64,000 bases of DNA from Nanobdellota archaeon (GCA_021807125.1 JAKAPK010000001.1:118354-182353), one strand, 5' to 3'. Positions 1 through 9,836 are shown, counted from the stretch's first letter. Translations and numbers: made by a program. Notes: generated by a model from the sequence alone, not told the origin.

Positions 1-666
1 TTTCTTGCGTCCGCAATCCAGAAATTAAGATATGGTGGTACGCTTGCGATAACAGCAACGGACTCAGCACCCTTATACGGGAGGGCACCAAAAGCATGCA
101 TTCTTAAGTATGGGGCCGTGTCGCTAAAGACTTCATATTATAATGAGGTCGGGCTCAGGATACTAATAAAACGTGCGGAAGAAATAGCGAATATTTATGG
201 ACGTTCGCTCGAACCGATATTATTTGATGTAAGAAGGCATTATCTAAGAGTTTATCTAAAAGTACGCAAACCAGACAGTTCAAGACCGATAGGGTATATC
301 TTCCAATGCAAGCACTGTCCTTACAGATTAACAGAAGGATACGGCGAAAAATGTCCAGTTTGCGGCTCAAATTTGGTGCGTATAGGGCCATTATGGATGG
401 GAAAGTTATTTTCAAATGAATTAATGCCCAACATTTCAGCGTTTTCAGTGTCTTCTGAAGTAAAGAGTTATGTCGAAAATTTAGCAAATGAAGAACACAT
501 AATCTCGTATTATACTACAAATGAACTGTCTTCTTATCTGAAAACAAAGGAAATACCAATCAATGGTCTCGGCAGCAGGACGGTGTTTGATCCAAAAGGT
601 TTTCGGACTAAAAAAGCACTAAATGAAATAATTGAAGACTGGAAGTCTCTACTTGCTAGATTTTAA
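1..666 (+). CDS. trm1: tRNA (guanine26-N2)-dimethyltransferase Trm1, 3' part (gene starts before the window)
   Basis: Frame 1 is open from base 1 (FLASAIQKLRYGGTLAITATDSAPLYGRAPKAC...); CxxC..CPxCG zinc motif and 'GPLWMGKL' typical of the Trm1 C-terminal half. The GTG at 118 in the ORF track is internal. Confidence 0.85.
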   Translation, partial: FLASAIQKLRYGGTLAITATDSAPLYGRAPKACILKYGAVSLKTSYYNEVGLRILIKRAEEIANIYGRSLEPILFDVRRHYLRVYLKVRKPDSSRPIGYIFQCKHCPYRLTEGYGEKCPVCGSNLVRIGPLWMGKLFSNELMPNISAFSVSSEVKSYVENLANEEHIISYYTTNELSSYLKTKEIPINGLGSRTVFDPKGFRTKKALNEIIEDWKSLLARF

Positions 667-903
667 TTCCCGGTTTATAGCTTGACCCGGCAGGCCTCTT
701 CTAAACCTTACGACAACCTTGCCTTTGCTGCCATGCACACGAGTTACAACTCCTTTTATGACTGCTTTTGAAAATTTTATTTCCATACGAGTGCCGATCA
801 TTTTTTTTGCTTCTTCTCGGTTTTTCGCTGTGGTGGAAACTATCGCCTGATTTAGCGTCTGCGTCTTTCTGCCACGTCTAAAAGAGAGAATTTTCTGGTT
901 CAT
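649..903 (-). CDS. rpl35ae: 50S ribosomal protein L35Ae (eL33)
   Basis: Small basic protein with 'MIGTRMEIKF...VVTRVHGSKGKVVVRFRRGLPGQAI' signature. Confidence 0.88.
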   Translation of the reverse strand: MNQKILSFRRGRKTQTLNQAIVSTTAKNREEAKKMIGTRMEIKFSKAVIKGVVTRVHGSKGKVVVRFRRGLPGQAINRELKSSK

Positions 904-1988
904 ACTTTCTTTTCCGGAGACTTAGGGATGTATTTCTCCTGTTCTTGTGAAGGAGGTCTTAGGTCCTTGTCTATAATCGGTTTCGGAAGCCCCTTCTTTT
1001 CTCTTAGACCATCGATGGTTTTAAGTATTTTATCCACGATTTCCTTTGCTTTTAAGTATTGTTTTGAATATTCGTCACCATTTATGCTCTTAACCTCGCC
1101 ATGCTCTATCCTTTTGAACCATTTCACAACGTCATCCAATTTATCCACATCTTCCTTTGAGAGTAACTTCGTTTTCTCAACAGCAATAGCCATTAGATTC
1201 TTTGATACTTCTTTAGGAACCGGAGGCAAGTAGCCTTCTTCCATTAGGAGCGCCTGTCCGGCAGCAACGACGGACCTAAACAGGTCTTCACTGAGCTTCT
1301 TTGAAAGTGTGTCGTCCGCCCATAAAAGGAGTGCCTCTGCGTTGGCTATGTTTGCATCTATTGATTCCCTCGTAGGTATTATGTTGCCGTTCCTGTATAT
1401 CAGTTGTATAGGCACGAAAAAGCCAGTATCATACACAGCTACACCAGTCTGCAAGAGCGTCATTATTACCGGATCCGGACGTACTATAGCGCTCCAGAAT
1501 TCAGATAGAGGATAAGCTTGTGCGTGTATTTTTTCCGAGAATCCCCGTGCTATCTCGGCCATTTTAGCGAATAATCTTTCTTTTAGCTGTTCAAGTGTGA
1601 ATTTCTGTATATCAGTATCATCAACGATAAATGCTACGTCTATATCAGAAGTGCTTGTGACGCCAGTCTTTGTCTTCGAACTACCGAATACTATTATCGA
1701 CTTTATATATTTTCTAAAAAGACTAAGCACTCTTAGAAAATAAGCCCTTAGTGCATTAGCATCCTTTGCGCTAAGCAGTTTGTTCAGCACATCTAAAGAC
1801 AGTCCTGCAAGCTGACCCGGTGGCTCGGCATGCTCTTTGCCCTCTTCACCAATTTCAAGCCCGACAAACGACGCAAGGTAGTCTATCCTTTCGTCAACTT
1901 CATCCATCTTCGATGAGAGAAGATCTATGTTCGAAAAAAGCTTGTTCAAAGCGCTTTCCGATGGGTCATTATTTTCAGTCTGATGCAT
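900..1988 (-). CDS. MNT-type nucleotidyltransferase fused to HEPN-like helical C-terminus
   Basis: 'IIVFGSSKTKTGVTSTSDIDVAFIV' = GSx(n)SDID nucleotidyltransferase motif. Start moved from 2111 to ATG at 1988 because of a strong SD (GGAGGTAA) just upstream and because the longer form would overlap the divergent gene. Confidence 0.75.
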   Translation of the reverse strand: MHQTENNDPSESALNKLFSNIDLLSSKMDEVDERIDYLASFVGLEIGEEGKEHAEPPGQLAGLSLDVLNKLLSAKDANALRAYFLRVLSLFRKYIKSIIVFGSSKTKTGVTSTSDIDVAFIVDDTDIQKFTLEQLKERLFAKMAEIARGFSEKIHAQAYPLSEFWSAIVRPDPVIMTLLQTGVAVYDTGFFVPIQLIYRNGNIIPTRESIDANIANAEALLLWADDTLSKKLSEDLFRSVVAAGQALLMEEGYLPPVPKEVSKNLMAIAVEKTKLLSKEDVDKLDDVVKWFKRIEHGEVKSINGDEYSKQYLKAKEIVDKILKTIDGLREKKGLPKPIIDKDLRPPSQEQEKYIPKSPEKKV

Positions 1989-2066
1989 ATTTACCTCCGA
2001 TAATTCTAACAGATTAATCTTATATATTTCTTCCTGTTTATATACATTTATTGCCAAATAGGTTTT

Positions 2067-3827
2067 ATGAGCAAACAAGCACCGCTGCCAATAACATTGA
2101 ACCCCTCTCAACTGCAGGAAGTGAGAAAACGAGTTACTAAGATGGGCGCAGGAGAACTCTCCGCGTTTATAAAGGAACTAAAATTAAGAGCAAGTGGCCT
2201 TAACACACACTACGGTGGACCAGTAAACATGAGATACATAAACGATGAGGAGATACCGGATGTAGGCCTTTTGGGGAAGCCAGATGGATTTGCCGTGTCT
2301 AAAGATATAAAAAAGAGATACGAATTTCAGACGGAATATTATTCGCTTTCACAGCAGTTCGCGTTCTTTGGTTATTCGAGGATGAAAGAGATTGAGTCTA
2401 TCGATCCATCGGCCATGTCACAGATAATGTCCCTCGTTTTCGAAAAAAGAAAGATTTTCGAAGATAGGGTAATGCAGTTGATGGGCAGTATAAATCAGGT
2501 GGTTCAATCAGTATTGAGAATACTGTACGAATTAAAGGAATTGGACAGGAACGTAATATTCTATGAGCAACTTAAATCCAAGGACCCTAAGACCATAGAA
2601 AATGCAGAGATGTCAATAAAGAGAATATTCGTAGATACAGTCGATTCTAGGAAAGGAGGGGCCAGTATGCTTTCTCTTGTAAGGGCTGCCAGTCAATCAG
2701 GCGGCGGAGGCCCCGGTTTCACTACTTTAGTCGCAGCGTTCTACTCACCAAGCATCAAGTCTGCAAAGGACGTGGATAAATTGAGTCTTAATGAGCAGGT
2801 AAAGAACATACTAAAACCAAGGGTAGAAGAATATATCCAGTGGAAGAGCATAAACGAGACGGACCTTAGAAACAGAAAATCCATGCTTTTGCAGTATCTT
2901 ACCAGTCAGGTAGGTTCGTATAAGATGTATGTACAATGGGCATCCCAGTACTTGAACATATTGAAACGAATAAACCAGGCCCCCCCACAGTCTGCTGGAA
3001 AATATATGTCATCCCTTAAGACCCCCGACATATTCAATACTGCTGTGTTTTCTTTGAATATGATGGGCTTTAAAGAGATATTTATGGGAGAGTACGACAT
3101 AGAATGGTCAAGACCTTTTGGAAGTAAAGGAATACAGCTGCCGGAATCGGCGTCTCTTAAGACAAACAGCGGCGATCTTATGACGCGTGGCGGCAGGGAA
3201 ACCCAGAGAAGATTCATATATGACAAGGTAAAAAAATACGGTCCTATAGTCATGAGCGCGATAGAGGCCGAATTTTCATTTAGAGAAAAACCAATACTTT
3301 CGGAAGATGTCCCGCAACAGCCACTGCAGTATGAGGGAACTCTTGATCTGAAACTTACTCCCTACTGTTTTACGTTGGAGGAATGGTACCTTTTCAAAGC
3401 AGCTCTTGAAGAACAGATAAGGAAGACCGTTTTTGCAGACATGGACCAGGTACTAACATCTTCGCTGGAAAGCATGAAATCCGATCTTGACAAATACCTG
3501 GAAGAAGCCTCAAAGTTAAAGTTGAAGGAGGACAAACAGAAAAAACCGAACGAATTCGCACTTATGGACATATTCCAGTCCTTTAAGGAGGATTTCCTTG
3601 GAGTAACTAAGTATATACCTACTAATTTTAAATCGGAATCCCCGGAGAATCCTGAGTTTTATACACTTTATACTATGATAGTGAACAAAAGACAAAGTTT
3701 TCTTAAGATGAAGGATGCGTTAAAACTTGGTTTGTTTACGTCCATTAGCGACTCGTCACTTATATATGAGGAATTCAAGAGAAGGGTAAAGCTTTTGAAC
3801 CCTCTTTCCAAGTTCGATATCTTTTGA
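2067..3827 (+). CDS. Conserved-looking hypothetical protein (586 aa), divergent from the MNT-HEPN gene
   Basis: Long ORF with TATA-like TTTATATA 30 nt upstream of ATG; no recognised domain. Confidence 0.75.
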   Translation: MSKQAPLPITLNPSQLQEVRKRVTKMGAGELSAFIKELKLRASGLNTHYGGPVNMRYINDEEIPDVGLLGKPDGFAVSKDIKKRYEFQTEYYSLSQQFAFFGYSRMKEIESIDPSAMSQIMSLVFEKRKIFEDRVMQLMGSINQVVQSVLRILYELKELDRNVIFYEQLKSKDPKTIENAEMSIKRIFVDTVDSRKGGASMLSLVRAASQSGGGGPGFTTLVAAFYSPSIKSAKDVDKLSLNEQVKNILKPRVEEYIQWKSINETDLRNRKSMLLQYLTSQVGSYKMYVQWASQYLNILKRINQAPPQSAGKYMSSLKTPDIFNTAVFSLNMMGFKEIFMGEYDIEWSRPFGSKGIQLPESASLKTNSGDLMTRGGRETQRRFIYDKVKKYGPIVMSAIEAEFSFREKPILSEDVPQQPLQYEGTLDLKLTPYCFTLEEWYLFKAALEEQIRKTVFADMDQVLTSSLESMKSDLDKYLEEASKLKLKEDKQKKPNEFALMDIFQSFKEDFLGVTKYIPTNFKSESPENPEFYTLYTMIVNKRQSFLKMKDALKLGLFTSISDSSLIYEEFKRRVKLLNPLSKFDIF

Positions 3828-5357
3828 TTAAGTGAACGGTTTTAAAGTTCCGTCGTTTTTTATTAGCGAAGGGTTTTCCTTTATTTTTTGGACTATATTT
3901 TTCATTCTTTTCTCCTTTCTTTTTGATATCCAGTAATACCCTTCATCGTTCGTATCATTAGTTATAAGAACGTATACTCTACCCACATTGAAGCGCCCTA
4001 CGCGTCCACGTCTCTGTATACTGCGTATTCCACTCGGTATTGTCTCATAAAAGACCGCAAGATCTACACCCTTTATAGAGATGCCCTCTTCGCTTACACT
4101 GGTGGATATCAGCGCATTGTAGACTCCTGCCTCGAAGTCCCTTACCGTAGCTATTTGCTCCTTTTGTGTCAGTCCTTTCTTTCCCTGACCTATGAATTTT
4201 ACCGCATGCACATTCGGACATGAACCAAGCATCTTTTCTATCACATCGGCCGTGTCTCTATACTGTGTGAACACTATAGCGCGTTCTGAGCCCTTTAGTT
4301 GGCTTTCAAGTATATTCTTCAGAAGCGAAAGTTTAGGATGTTCGATTCCATCACTGAGCAGGCTCTTGCTTTTTTCGTATAATTGTATTATTTCCGGATC
4401 CTTTCCGATTTCTTTGTCGGTCTTTGACTTACCCTGCTTTATTATCTTCTCTAAAAACGCTTCGAATGCACGCAAGCTTTGCGTCGAGATCAAGTTTATT
4501 GCATGATAGATTTTTAGTATCTTCGCTGTCGCTATTATACCTCTTATCGTGTAGAACGAGCGCCCGCCCCTTATCATCTGCCCCTGCAATTTTTTCTGCA
4601 AAAGCAGTACGCTCATACGGTTTATACGGCTGTTAAGCGTGTCCTTGAAGAATCCGCTCTGTTTTAGTGAGCTTATATATGAATCTAGCACTTTCTTTGC
4701 CGATTCAGTCAGTGCTCTCAACTCTGGTTGTAAATCGACTCTAAGCTCTTCCACGAGCTTCGCCTTTATGTAAGGCTTAACGTCCGGATCATCCTCTCCG
4801 CGGATTTCAACGTTTGAGATATTCAGGTTCCTGCATATCGTTATTATTTTGTCGTGATCTGAAGCCGGAGAAGCCGTGAGCGCTATTATATTAGGGTGTT
4901 TCGACGTGTGTAAAAAAGAATCAGCTATCCTTACATAGGAATAATTACCTATCGCATGGTGCGCTTCGTCTACGATCAATATGCTGAAATCCTCCAGATT
5001 TAGAACCTCATTTTTCAAATCGTTTTCGATTGTCTGTGGCGTAGCAAACACCACTCGGCTTTCATCGTACACTTTCTTTCTTTTCTCCTTTGATACGGAT
5101 CCGCTCACGATTCCAAGAGGCAGGGACACAAATTCATCGAAAGTCCTGAAATGTTGGTTTATCAGCGGTTTCGTCGGCGCGACGAACAGAGCCTTAGAAT
5201 CAGGATATTCGGATAGCCTGTAGTCTATGAGCATTATGCTTATCATCGTTTTACCGAGGCCCGTCGGTATTACAATCAAACTGTTTTTATCCTTTGCACT
5301 GTCAACGATGCTGAGCTGATATTTTCTCCTTTCAAGATCTCTTTTTATAAAATTCAT
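3828..5357 (-). CDS. Hef/ERCC4-like superfamily 2 helicase (helicase part only)
   Basis: Walker A 'IPTGLGKT', 'VDEAHHAIG', 'ALTASPA', C-terminal 'SEEGISIKGVDLAVFYETIPSGIRSIQRRGRVGR'. Confidence 0.88.
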   Translation of the reverse strand: MNFIKRDLERRKYQLSIVDSAKDKNSLIVIPTGLGKTMISIMLIDYRLSEYPDSKALFVAPTKPLINQHFRTFDEFVSLPLGIVSGSVSKEKRKKVYDESRVVFATPQTIENDLKNEVLNLEDFSILIVDEAHHAIGNYSYVRIADSFLHTSKHPNIIALTASPASDHDKIITICRNLNISNVEIRGEDDPDVKPYIKAKLVEELRVDLQPELRALTESAKKVLDSYISSLKQSGFFKDTLNSRINRMSVLLLQKKLQGQMIRGGRSFYTIRGIIATAKILKIYHAINLISTQSLRAFEAFLEKIIKQGKSKTDKEIGKDPEIIQLYEKSKSLLSDGIEHPKLSLLKNILESQLKGSERAIVFTQYRDTADVIEKMLGSCPNVHAVKFIGQGKKGLTQKEQIATVRDFEAGVYNALISTSVSEEGISIKGVDLAVFYETIPSGIRSIQRRGRVGRFNVGRVYVLITNDTNDEGYYWISKRKEKRMKNIVQKIKENPSLIKNDGTLKPFT

Positions 5358-5932
5358 ACGAACGTTGCTTTTCCGCCCTTTACTAGTATATCAGCAACGT
5401 CCTTGTCTATTTCTATTACATTCGGAAAAGAAAAAGGACCATATGATTTGTTATTTTTCCATATGAATTTCGGCACATCGGACATTATCTTTATTACTGC
5501 CTTTTCGCTTCCGTCATCCTCTGAATCGCTTTTTTGTACCGCCTTAGGTTCAGCTTCCTTTATCTCACGTATTACCTTGCCCTTATACGAATCGATTACT
5601 TCCTTTAATTTATCAAATAGGACCACTTCTTGTGACAGCATGTTCTGTCGCGTCTTTGGATCCAGTCCGCGTCCCTCTATCGCTATTTGCGTCAGCTTGT
5701 TTATGCGTCGATTTATTATTTTGTTCAATTCCTCTAAAGCGTTCTTTATTTTCGTGGATATTTCGGAAGCCCGATTTTCATCGTTCGATTTTTTGCACTC
5801 TTCGAGCGCTTGCTTGTTTATTGCGATGTATTCTTTCATCTCATCCAAAGTCTTGTCACTAAACGGAGTAAGTTCACCTCTGCTTTCATCTTCAGCTCTT
5901 CTTAATCTTATGAATTCGCTGTAAGTTATCAT
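5354..5932 (-). CDS. Archaeal GINS complex subunit (GINS51/Gins15-like)
   Basis: C-terminal B-domain 'VPKFIWKNNKSYGPFSFPNVIEIDKDVADILVKGGKATFV'; helical A domain; ATGA overlap with helicase. Confidence 0.75.
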   Translation of the reverse strand: MITYSEFIRLRRAEDESRGELTPFSDKTLDEMKEYIAINKQALEECKKSNDENRASEISTKIKNALEELNKIINRRINKLTQIAIEGRGLDPKTRQNMLSQEVVLFDKLKEVIDSYKGKVIREIKEAEPKAVQKSDSEDDGSEKAVIKIMSDVPKFIWKNNKSYGPFSFPNVIEIDKDVADILVKGGKATFV

Positions 5933-5966
5933 AGATAATCTCTATATCAATCAAGATATTAACCTT

Positions 5967-6146
5967 TTACACCCCCGCACCAGGGCCGAAAATTCCCTTG
6001 CTAAGTGCAGAGAAAAAGTTAGCAACTGGAGCGACTATAGATGTTGGACCGACAAATATTAAATATGCTATCACTACTATCAATGCGAGAATCAGAAGTA
6101 TTATATAGAATATTAAGGTCTCACTCATGCCTTTTTTATTTTTCAT
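5967..6146 (-). CDS. Tiny single-TM protein with pilin-like (class III signal) N-terminus
   Basis: MKNKKGMSETLIFYIILLILALIVVIAYLIFVGPTSIVAPVANFFSALSKGIFGPGAGV; start chosen at 6146. Confidence 0.6.
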   Translation of the reverse strand: MKNKKGMSETLIFYIILLILALIVVIAYLIFVGPTSIVAPVANFFSALSKGIFGPGAGV

Positions 6147-6150
6147 AAAG

Positions 6151-6294
6151 TCAAGGCAACCCCGGGATTGACGGCATAAGCTTTCCGATAAAATCCGGTG
6201 CGAACACAACCAGATAAAAAATGACTATTATCAAACATACTATAAGAATTATAATCAAAGTTATTAAGTATTCCGTCATCCCGCGCTTATCCAT
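6151..6294 (-). CDS. Tiny single-TM pilin-like protein
   Basis: Manual translation: MDKRGMTEYLITLIIILIVCLIIVIFYLVVFAPDFIGKLMPSIPGLP; not in the ORF track (too short). Confidence 0.6.
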   Translation of the reverse strand: MDKRGMTEYLITLIIILIVCLIIVIFYLVVFAPDFIGKLMPSIPGLP

Positions 6295-6460
6295 AGTTAC
6301 TGAAGTTCATCCCAAGAGTGTATTTCATAAAGTTGGTTATTATATTAGTTATCTTATAAGGCGTGAAGAATTCCAGCACGGCGATTACTATAATTACACA
6401 TACAACTGCTACCATTATATATTCTAGCAGTTTTCCCTCCACAGCTCCTTTTTTATCCAT
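6287..6460 (-). CDS. Tiny single-TM pilin-like protein
   Basis: Manual translation: MDKKGAVEGKLLEYIMVAVVCVIIVIAVLEFFTPYKITNIITNFMKYTLGMNFSNYG; start/stop overlap (ATGGATAA) with the next gene. Confidence 0.6.
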   Translation of the reverse strand: MDKKGAVEGKLLEYIMVAVVCVIIVIAVLEFFTPYKITNIITNFMKYTLGMNFSNYG

Positions 6461-6623
6461 TGCCGAAAAGCCAGCTGAAAGAGACTACACTCCATAGCTC
6501 TTGGCTTACTGAAAAGCCACCTCCGCTGAAAACGATAAGTATCAGGATTATAGCTACGAGTATTATTATCGCTATGATTATCGCTATTATCTCTGTTAAT
6601 GGAAGTTCTCCCTTTTTATTCAT
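6453..6623 (-). CDS. Tiny single-TM pilin-like protein
   Basis: Manual translation: MNKKGELPLTEIIAIIIAIIILVAIILILIVFSGGGFSVSQELWSVVSFSWLFGNG; ATGGATAA overlap with the next gene. Confidence 0.6.
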   Translation of the reverse strand: MNKKGELPLTEIIAIIIAIIILVAIILILIVFSGGGFSVSQELWSVVSFSWLFGNG

Positions 6624-6654
6624 AGTATACCTATTACGTTACTAAATTAAAGGT

Positions 6655-7086
6655 TTAGCAGTACATTGTACCGCCACCTTCTCCTCCACTGTTATAGAAT
6701 GTGCCGCCGCCCGTCTTTCCGCCGCTGGTGTTACACACATACAAATTTTGAGTATTAAGTGCTACGTTCAATATCGTAATATTGCATGATGATGCACCTG
6801 GCACATATTGACACATTTTTCCAGTCGAATTATACAAAGAATAATTAAGTCCGGGAGTGCCCAAGGTTACCGTAACATAAAAAGAACACACGCCGGAATC
6901 TGTTATTGTGTGTGTCACAAGCTGGCATGTCGCAGGGGTATTTCCAGGGCTTACAGTTACTGGTCCTGAGCCGAATATCGCGGCGAAGAATCCGGATATT
7001 GTAAGAATCAATACTATTACTAAGAAGATGATGACGAGCATCAAGCTTACTATTATCTCTATCGTTGATGCAGCTTTGTTTTTCAT
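6655..7086 (-). CDS. Pilin-like secreted/membrane-anchored protein, 143 aa
   Basis: MKNKAASTIEIIVSLMLVIIFLVIVLILTISGF N-terminus, then Cys- and Gly-containing ectodomain. Confidence 0.65.
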   Translation of the reverse strand: MKNKAASTIEIIVSLMLVIIFLVIVLILTISGFFAAIFGSGPVTVSPGNTPATCQLVTHTITDSGVCSFYVTVTLGTPGLNYSLYNSTGKMCQYVPGASSCNITILNVALNTQNLYVCNTSGGKTGGGTFYNSGGEGGGTMYC

Positions 7087-7087
7087 A

Positions 7088-8644
7088 CTAAGAAACTACA
7101 GCGCACATATACATCTCGTTTTCGCCCAGTACGCCAGGATGGCCAAACGCATTCGATAGATAACCGCTTATGCATGAAACACATTGAGATAGACCACTGG
7201 TAGTGAAAAGTCCAGTACTTATCACATTCGTTAAATCATTATATCCTGGTTGCAGTATGTATTGATTGCATCCGGAATTTGAACTGCAAGCTGCCGTCGT
7301 AGAACCAGCAGCAATACCCGTTACAGCTAATGCAGATACCGTTGTTATACCCAGTTTTCTTCCAGCCCCTTTGTATAAGCCATAATAGAATATTGCTGCC
7401 CTTGCACAGTAATCATAGCAGCTTCCTGGATAATTGTTAAGGTAAGTGAATGGCGCACACTCCGATGGCAGACTTATAGTACTTGGTACAAAGCGTGTCC
7501 CGGAGAGCGAATTAAGGAATAGTATATACAATTGTGCATGACTTATACTCCTATTTATAGCGTCTGGGGAGCTTAAAGTTTTGAAACTGCCATTTGTGTA
7601 GGGTATTTCATCTGTAGCGCCCCCAGGTCTTACATATTCGTAAGCTCCACTTGTTTTATTGACCCAAGTCATGAATAGGTTTATGCCGGGTTGAAGATAA
7701 TTGAAGAAAGTCATGTTGCTGGTTATGCCGGAATTTATGTTCTCAGTCAGAGTGCAGCTAGCAGGTGCGTAAAAAGAGTCTGTGACTGAATTATATACAA
7801 CAGAGCAGTTGTATTTACCAAAGCCCTGCTCAGACGTCGGATTTTGGCTGCAAAAATTAAGGTAATACTGCGTACATGCGTTTATTGAGCCGCTAGCGTT
7901 TTCACACGCCCCCGCGCCCGAATCTGCAGTCGGTACAAATGAGCATCCAACCTGCGAACATAGATATTCAGACATATTGTTAGCTGCTGTAGTAGCTTTG
8001 TTCGGAGTGTTAAGTGGTATGTTAATAACCTGCCCCGGGCCTGCATTGTAATTCACAGAATCCTCACATTGAAAATAATTGTTTGTGGATAATTCGCAAA
8101 GGTTTGGCTGTTGAGTATCGCATGCATATCCTTTTGCGTAATTAGGACAAGCTTGCTCTGCTGTATGTCCTACGCAACTAGGTGTAGAAGAATAAGCCGT
8201 GACGTTTAGATATTTGGTGAAGTTATAGAATGTAACGTTAGAATTAAGGTTAAGGCTTATCTCGCTACAAATTGGCGCTTGATCCTGTATTACCGCCCAC
8301 CCCTGGTCGCCCCCATATTGATACCAGCAACTCGATAATGCAGTAACGATTCCTGAAAAAGCGGTATTTGCGTTGCTTCCAGAATAAGCAGAAGTAGACG
8401 GTGAACAGCCATAAAGAGGAGGTACCAACCCTAACGAATTCAAAGTACTGGAAAGACATGCCACATTGGTTACGCAAAGACCGGTGTTTATGAAGTTTCT
8501 AAGACCAGAACTTGCGAAACAGAGCGAACTATCACTAAAACCGAAACCGAACAGCAGAAAATACGCAAATATAGATATTATTACAAACGCTATTATCGCA
8601 AAAGCTATCCAGAATACGGTGTATTCACCGCCAGTCTCAGCCAT
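7088..8644 (-). CDS. Membrane-anchored Cys-rich ectodomain protein, 518 aa
   Basis: N-terminal TM helix (VFWIAFAIIAFVIISIFAYFLLFGFGF) then ~460 aa ectodomain; 26 Cys counted. Confidence 0.7.
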   Translation of the reverse strand: MAETGGEYTVFWIAFAIIAFVIISIFAYFLLFGFGFSDSSLCFASSGLRNFINTGLCVTNVACLSSTLNSLGLVPPLYGCSPSTSAYSGSNANTAFSGIVTALSSCWYQYGGDQGWAVIQDQAPICSEISLNLNSNVTFYNFTKYLNVTAYSSTPSCVGHTAEQACPNYAKGYACDTQQPNLCELSTNNYFQCEDSVNYNAGPGQVINIPLNTPNKATTAANNMSEYLCSQVGCSFVPTADSGAGACENASGSINACTQYYLNFCSQNPTSEQGFGKYNCSVVYNSVTDSFYAPASCTLTENINSGITSNMTFFNYLQPGINLFMTWVNKTSGAYEYVRPGGATDEIPYTNGSFKTLSSPDAINRSISHAQLYILFLNSLSGTRFVPSTISLPSECAPFTYLNNYPGSCYDYCARAAIFYYGLYKGAGRKLGITTVSALAVTGIAAGSTTAACSSNSGCNQYILQPGYNDLTNVISTGLFTTSGLSQCVSCISGYLSNAFGHPGVLGENEMYMCAVVS

Positions 8645-8685
8645 ACAGAATTATTAAACGGGCTAAATATAAGGTTTTTAGACTG

Positions 8686-9672
8686 TTAGCCGGGATTTGT
8701 TATGCAAACGAACACTCTGTTCTGCGCGTTTACCATAGTATTCAAGAGTATGCCGCAGAATGGGACAGTATAATTCTCTGGTGCGCACCCCAAAATTTTC
8801 GTATTTAGAAGACTGTTAAAACCTCCAATCAGTCCGTTGCTAAGTGAACTTACAGGCATTGTTGTTGCGGCTGCAGAATAGTTAGCGTAACTGCATACAG
8901 ACGCTCGTTCAGATGACGTTATGTTCGGTTGTGCGAATTTCGAATCATAGTAACATGAAGAAGCCCAGTTTATAGGGCAGGCAAAAGAGACCACAAGTGT
9001 AGGATTTGGTACCGCACCAGGTGCTGGAAATGATAGCGAAACAGATGCACCGGGATATCTGAAGTATACAATATCATAATACGAACCATTTTCAACGTGC
9101 GCCGATGTATTAGTATAATTAGCCAGTTCTCCGCTGCCATTCGTTATAAGAACTATCTGCAATGGGCTGTTCGGGTTGTAATAATTTTTATCAATGTAAT
9201 TTATTACGTTGCTGAAGTTGCTTATATCGCCGCTTTCATAATTGTATATCTTGCCATAATAGCAATTGAATATGTCATTGAAATTGCCCTTGCTTAAAAG
9301 CGTATTTCCAGTCTGTTGGTTGTTTCCGGCAAACAGATCAAAGCATGATGCAGCCTTTCCATATATTTGAGTCGCAATATCTGCCGTGCTGTATGCGTTT
9401 ATGTTGCTTTCGGTTATGCACGCAGATTGTATTTGTGCAGCGGAAGCACTGCTTGGGGAAAGATAATTGAAACCCACTGCGCTTATAAACGATGTGAACG
9501 GCTCAAGATAACTATTAACAAGGTTGTACTCGACGAAAGCGAAATAACAGTTGAAACCGAAACTGAGAGCACCTGTAGACATCGAGAACACCAATACGAC
9601 TACAAACAAAATAACACCAGCTATGCTTATTATCAATATTTCTATGAATGTGAGCCACATCCCGCTTGCCAT
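8686..9672 (-). CDS. Membrane-anchored ectodomain protein, 328 aa
   Basis: N-terminal TM helix (LTFIEILIISIAGVILFVVVLVFSM), N-glycosylation-like NxT/S sites, multiple Cys. Confidence 0.7.
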   Translation of the reverse strand: MASGMWLTFIEILIISIAGVILFVVVLVFSMSTGALSFGFNCYFAFVEYNLVNSYLEPFTSFISAVGFNYLSPSSASAAQIQSACITESNINAYSTADIATQIYGKAASCFDLFAGNNQQTGNTLLSKGNFNDIFNCYYGKIYNYESGDISNFSNVINYIDKNYYNPNSPLQIVLITNGSGELANYTNTSAHVENGSYYDIVYFRYPGASVSLSFPAPGAVPNPTLVVSFACPINWASSCYYDSKFAQPNITSSERASVCSYANYSAAATTMPVSSLSNGLIGGFNSLLNTKILGCAPENYTVPFCGILLNTMVNAQNRVFVCITNPG

Positions 9673-9833
9673 CAGCCGCCTCCTCCGAATATATTAGAGA
9701 ATAATGAAAAAGGAGACTGTGTGTTGATCTGGGCATAATACAGTGCAACAATGACTATTGTCATAACTATTAAGCCGGCTATCACCGCGATTAACCATAT
9801 TATTCTCCATTCTATGTCTCCCTTATTATTCAT
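9672..9833 (-). CDS. Tiny single-TM pilin-like protein
   Basis: Manual translation: MNNKGDIEWRIIWLIAVIAGLIVMTIVIVALYYAQINTQSPFSLFSNIFGGGG; ATGA overlap with the 328-aa gene. Confidence 0.6.
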   Translation of the reverse strand: MNNKGDIEWRIIWLIAVIAGLIVMTIVIVALYYAQINTQSPFSLFSNIFGGGG

Positions 9834-9836
9834 ATT

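Noticed and set aside
5403-5924. 173-aa ORF antisense to GINS gene
   Set aside because: Ser/Phe-rich shadow ORF, no recognisable motif, no promoter.
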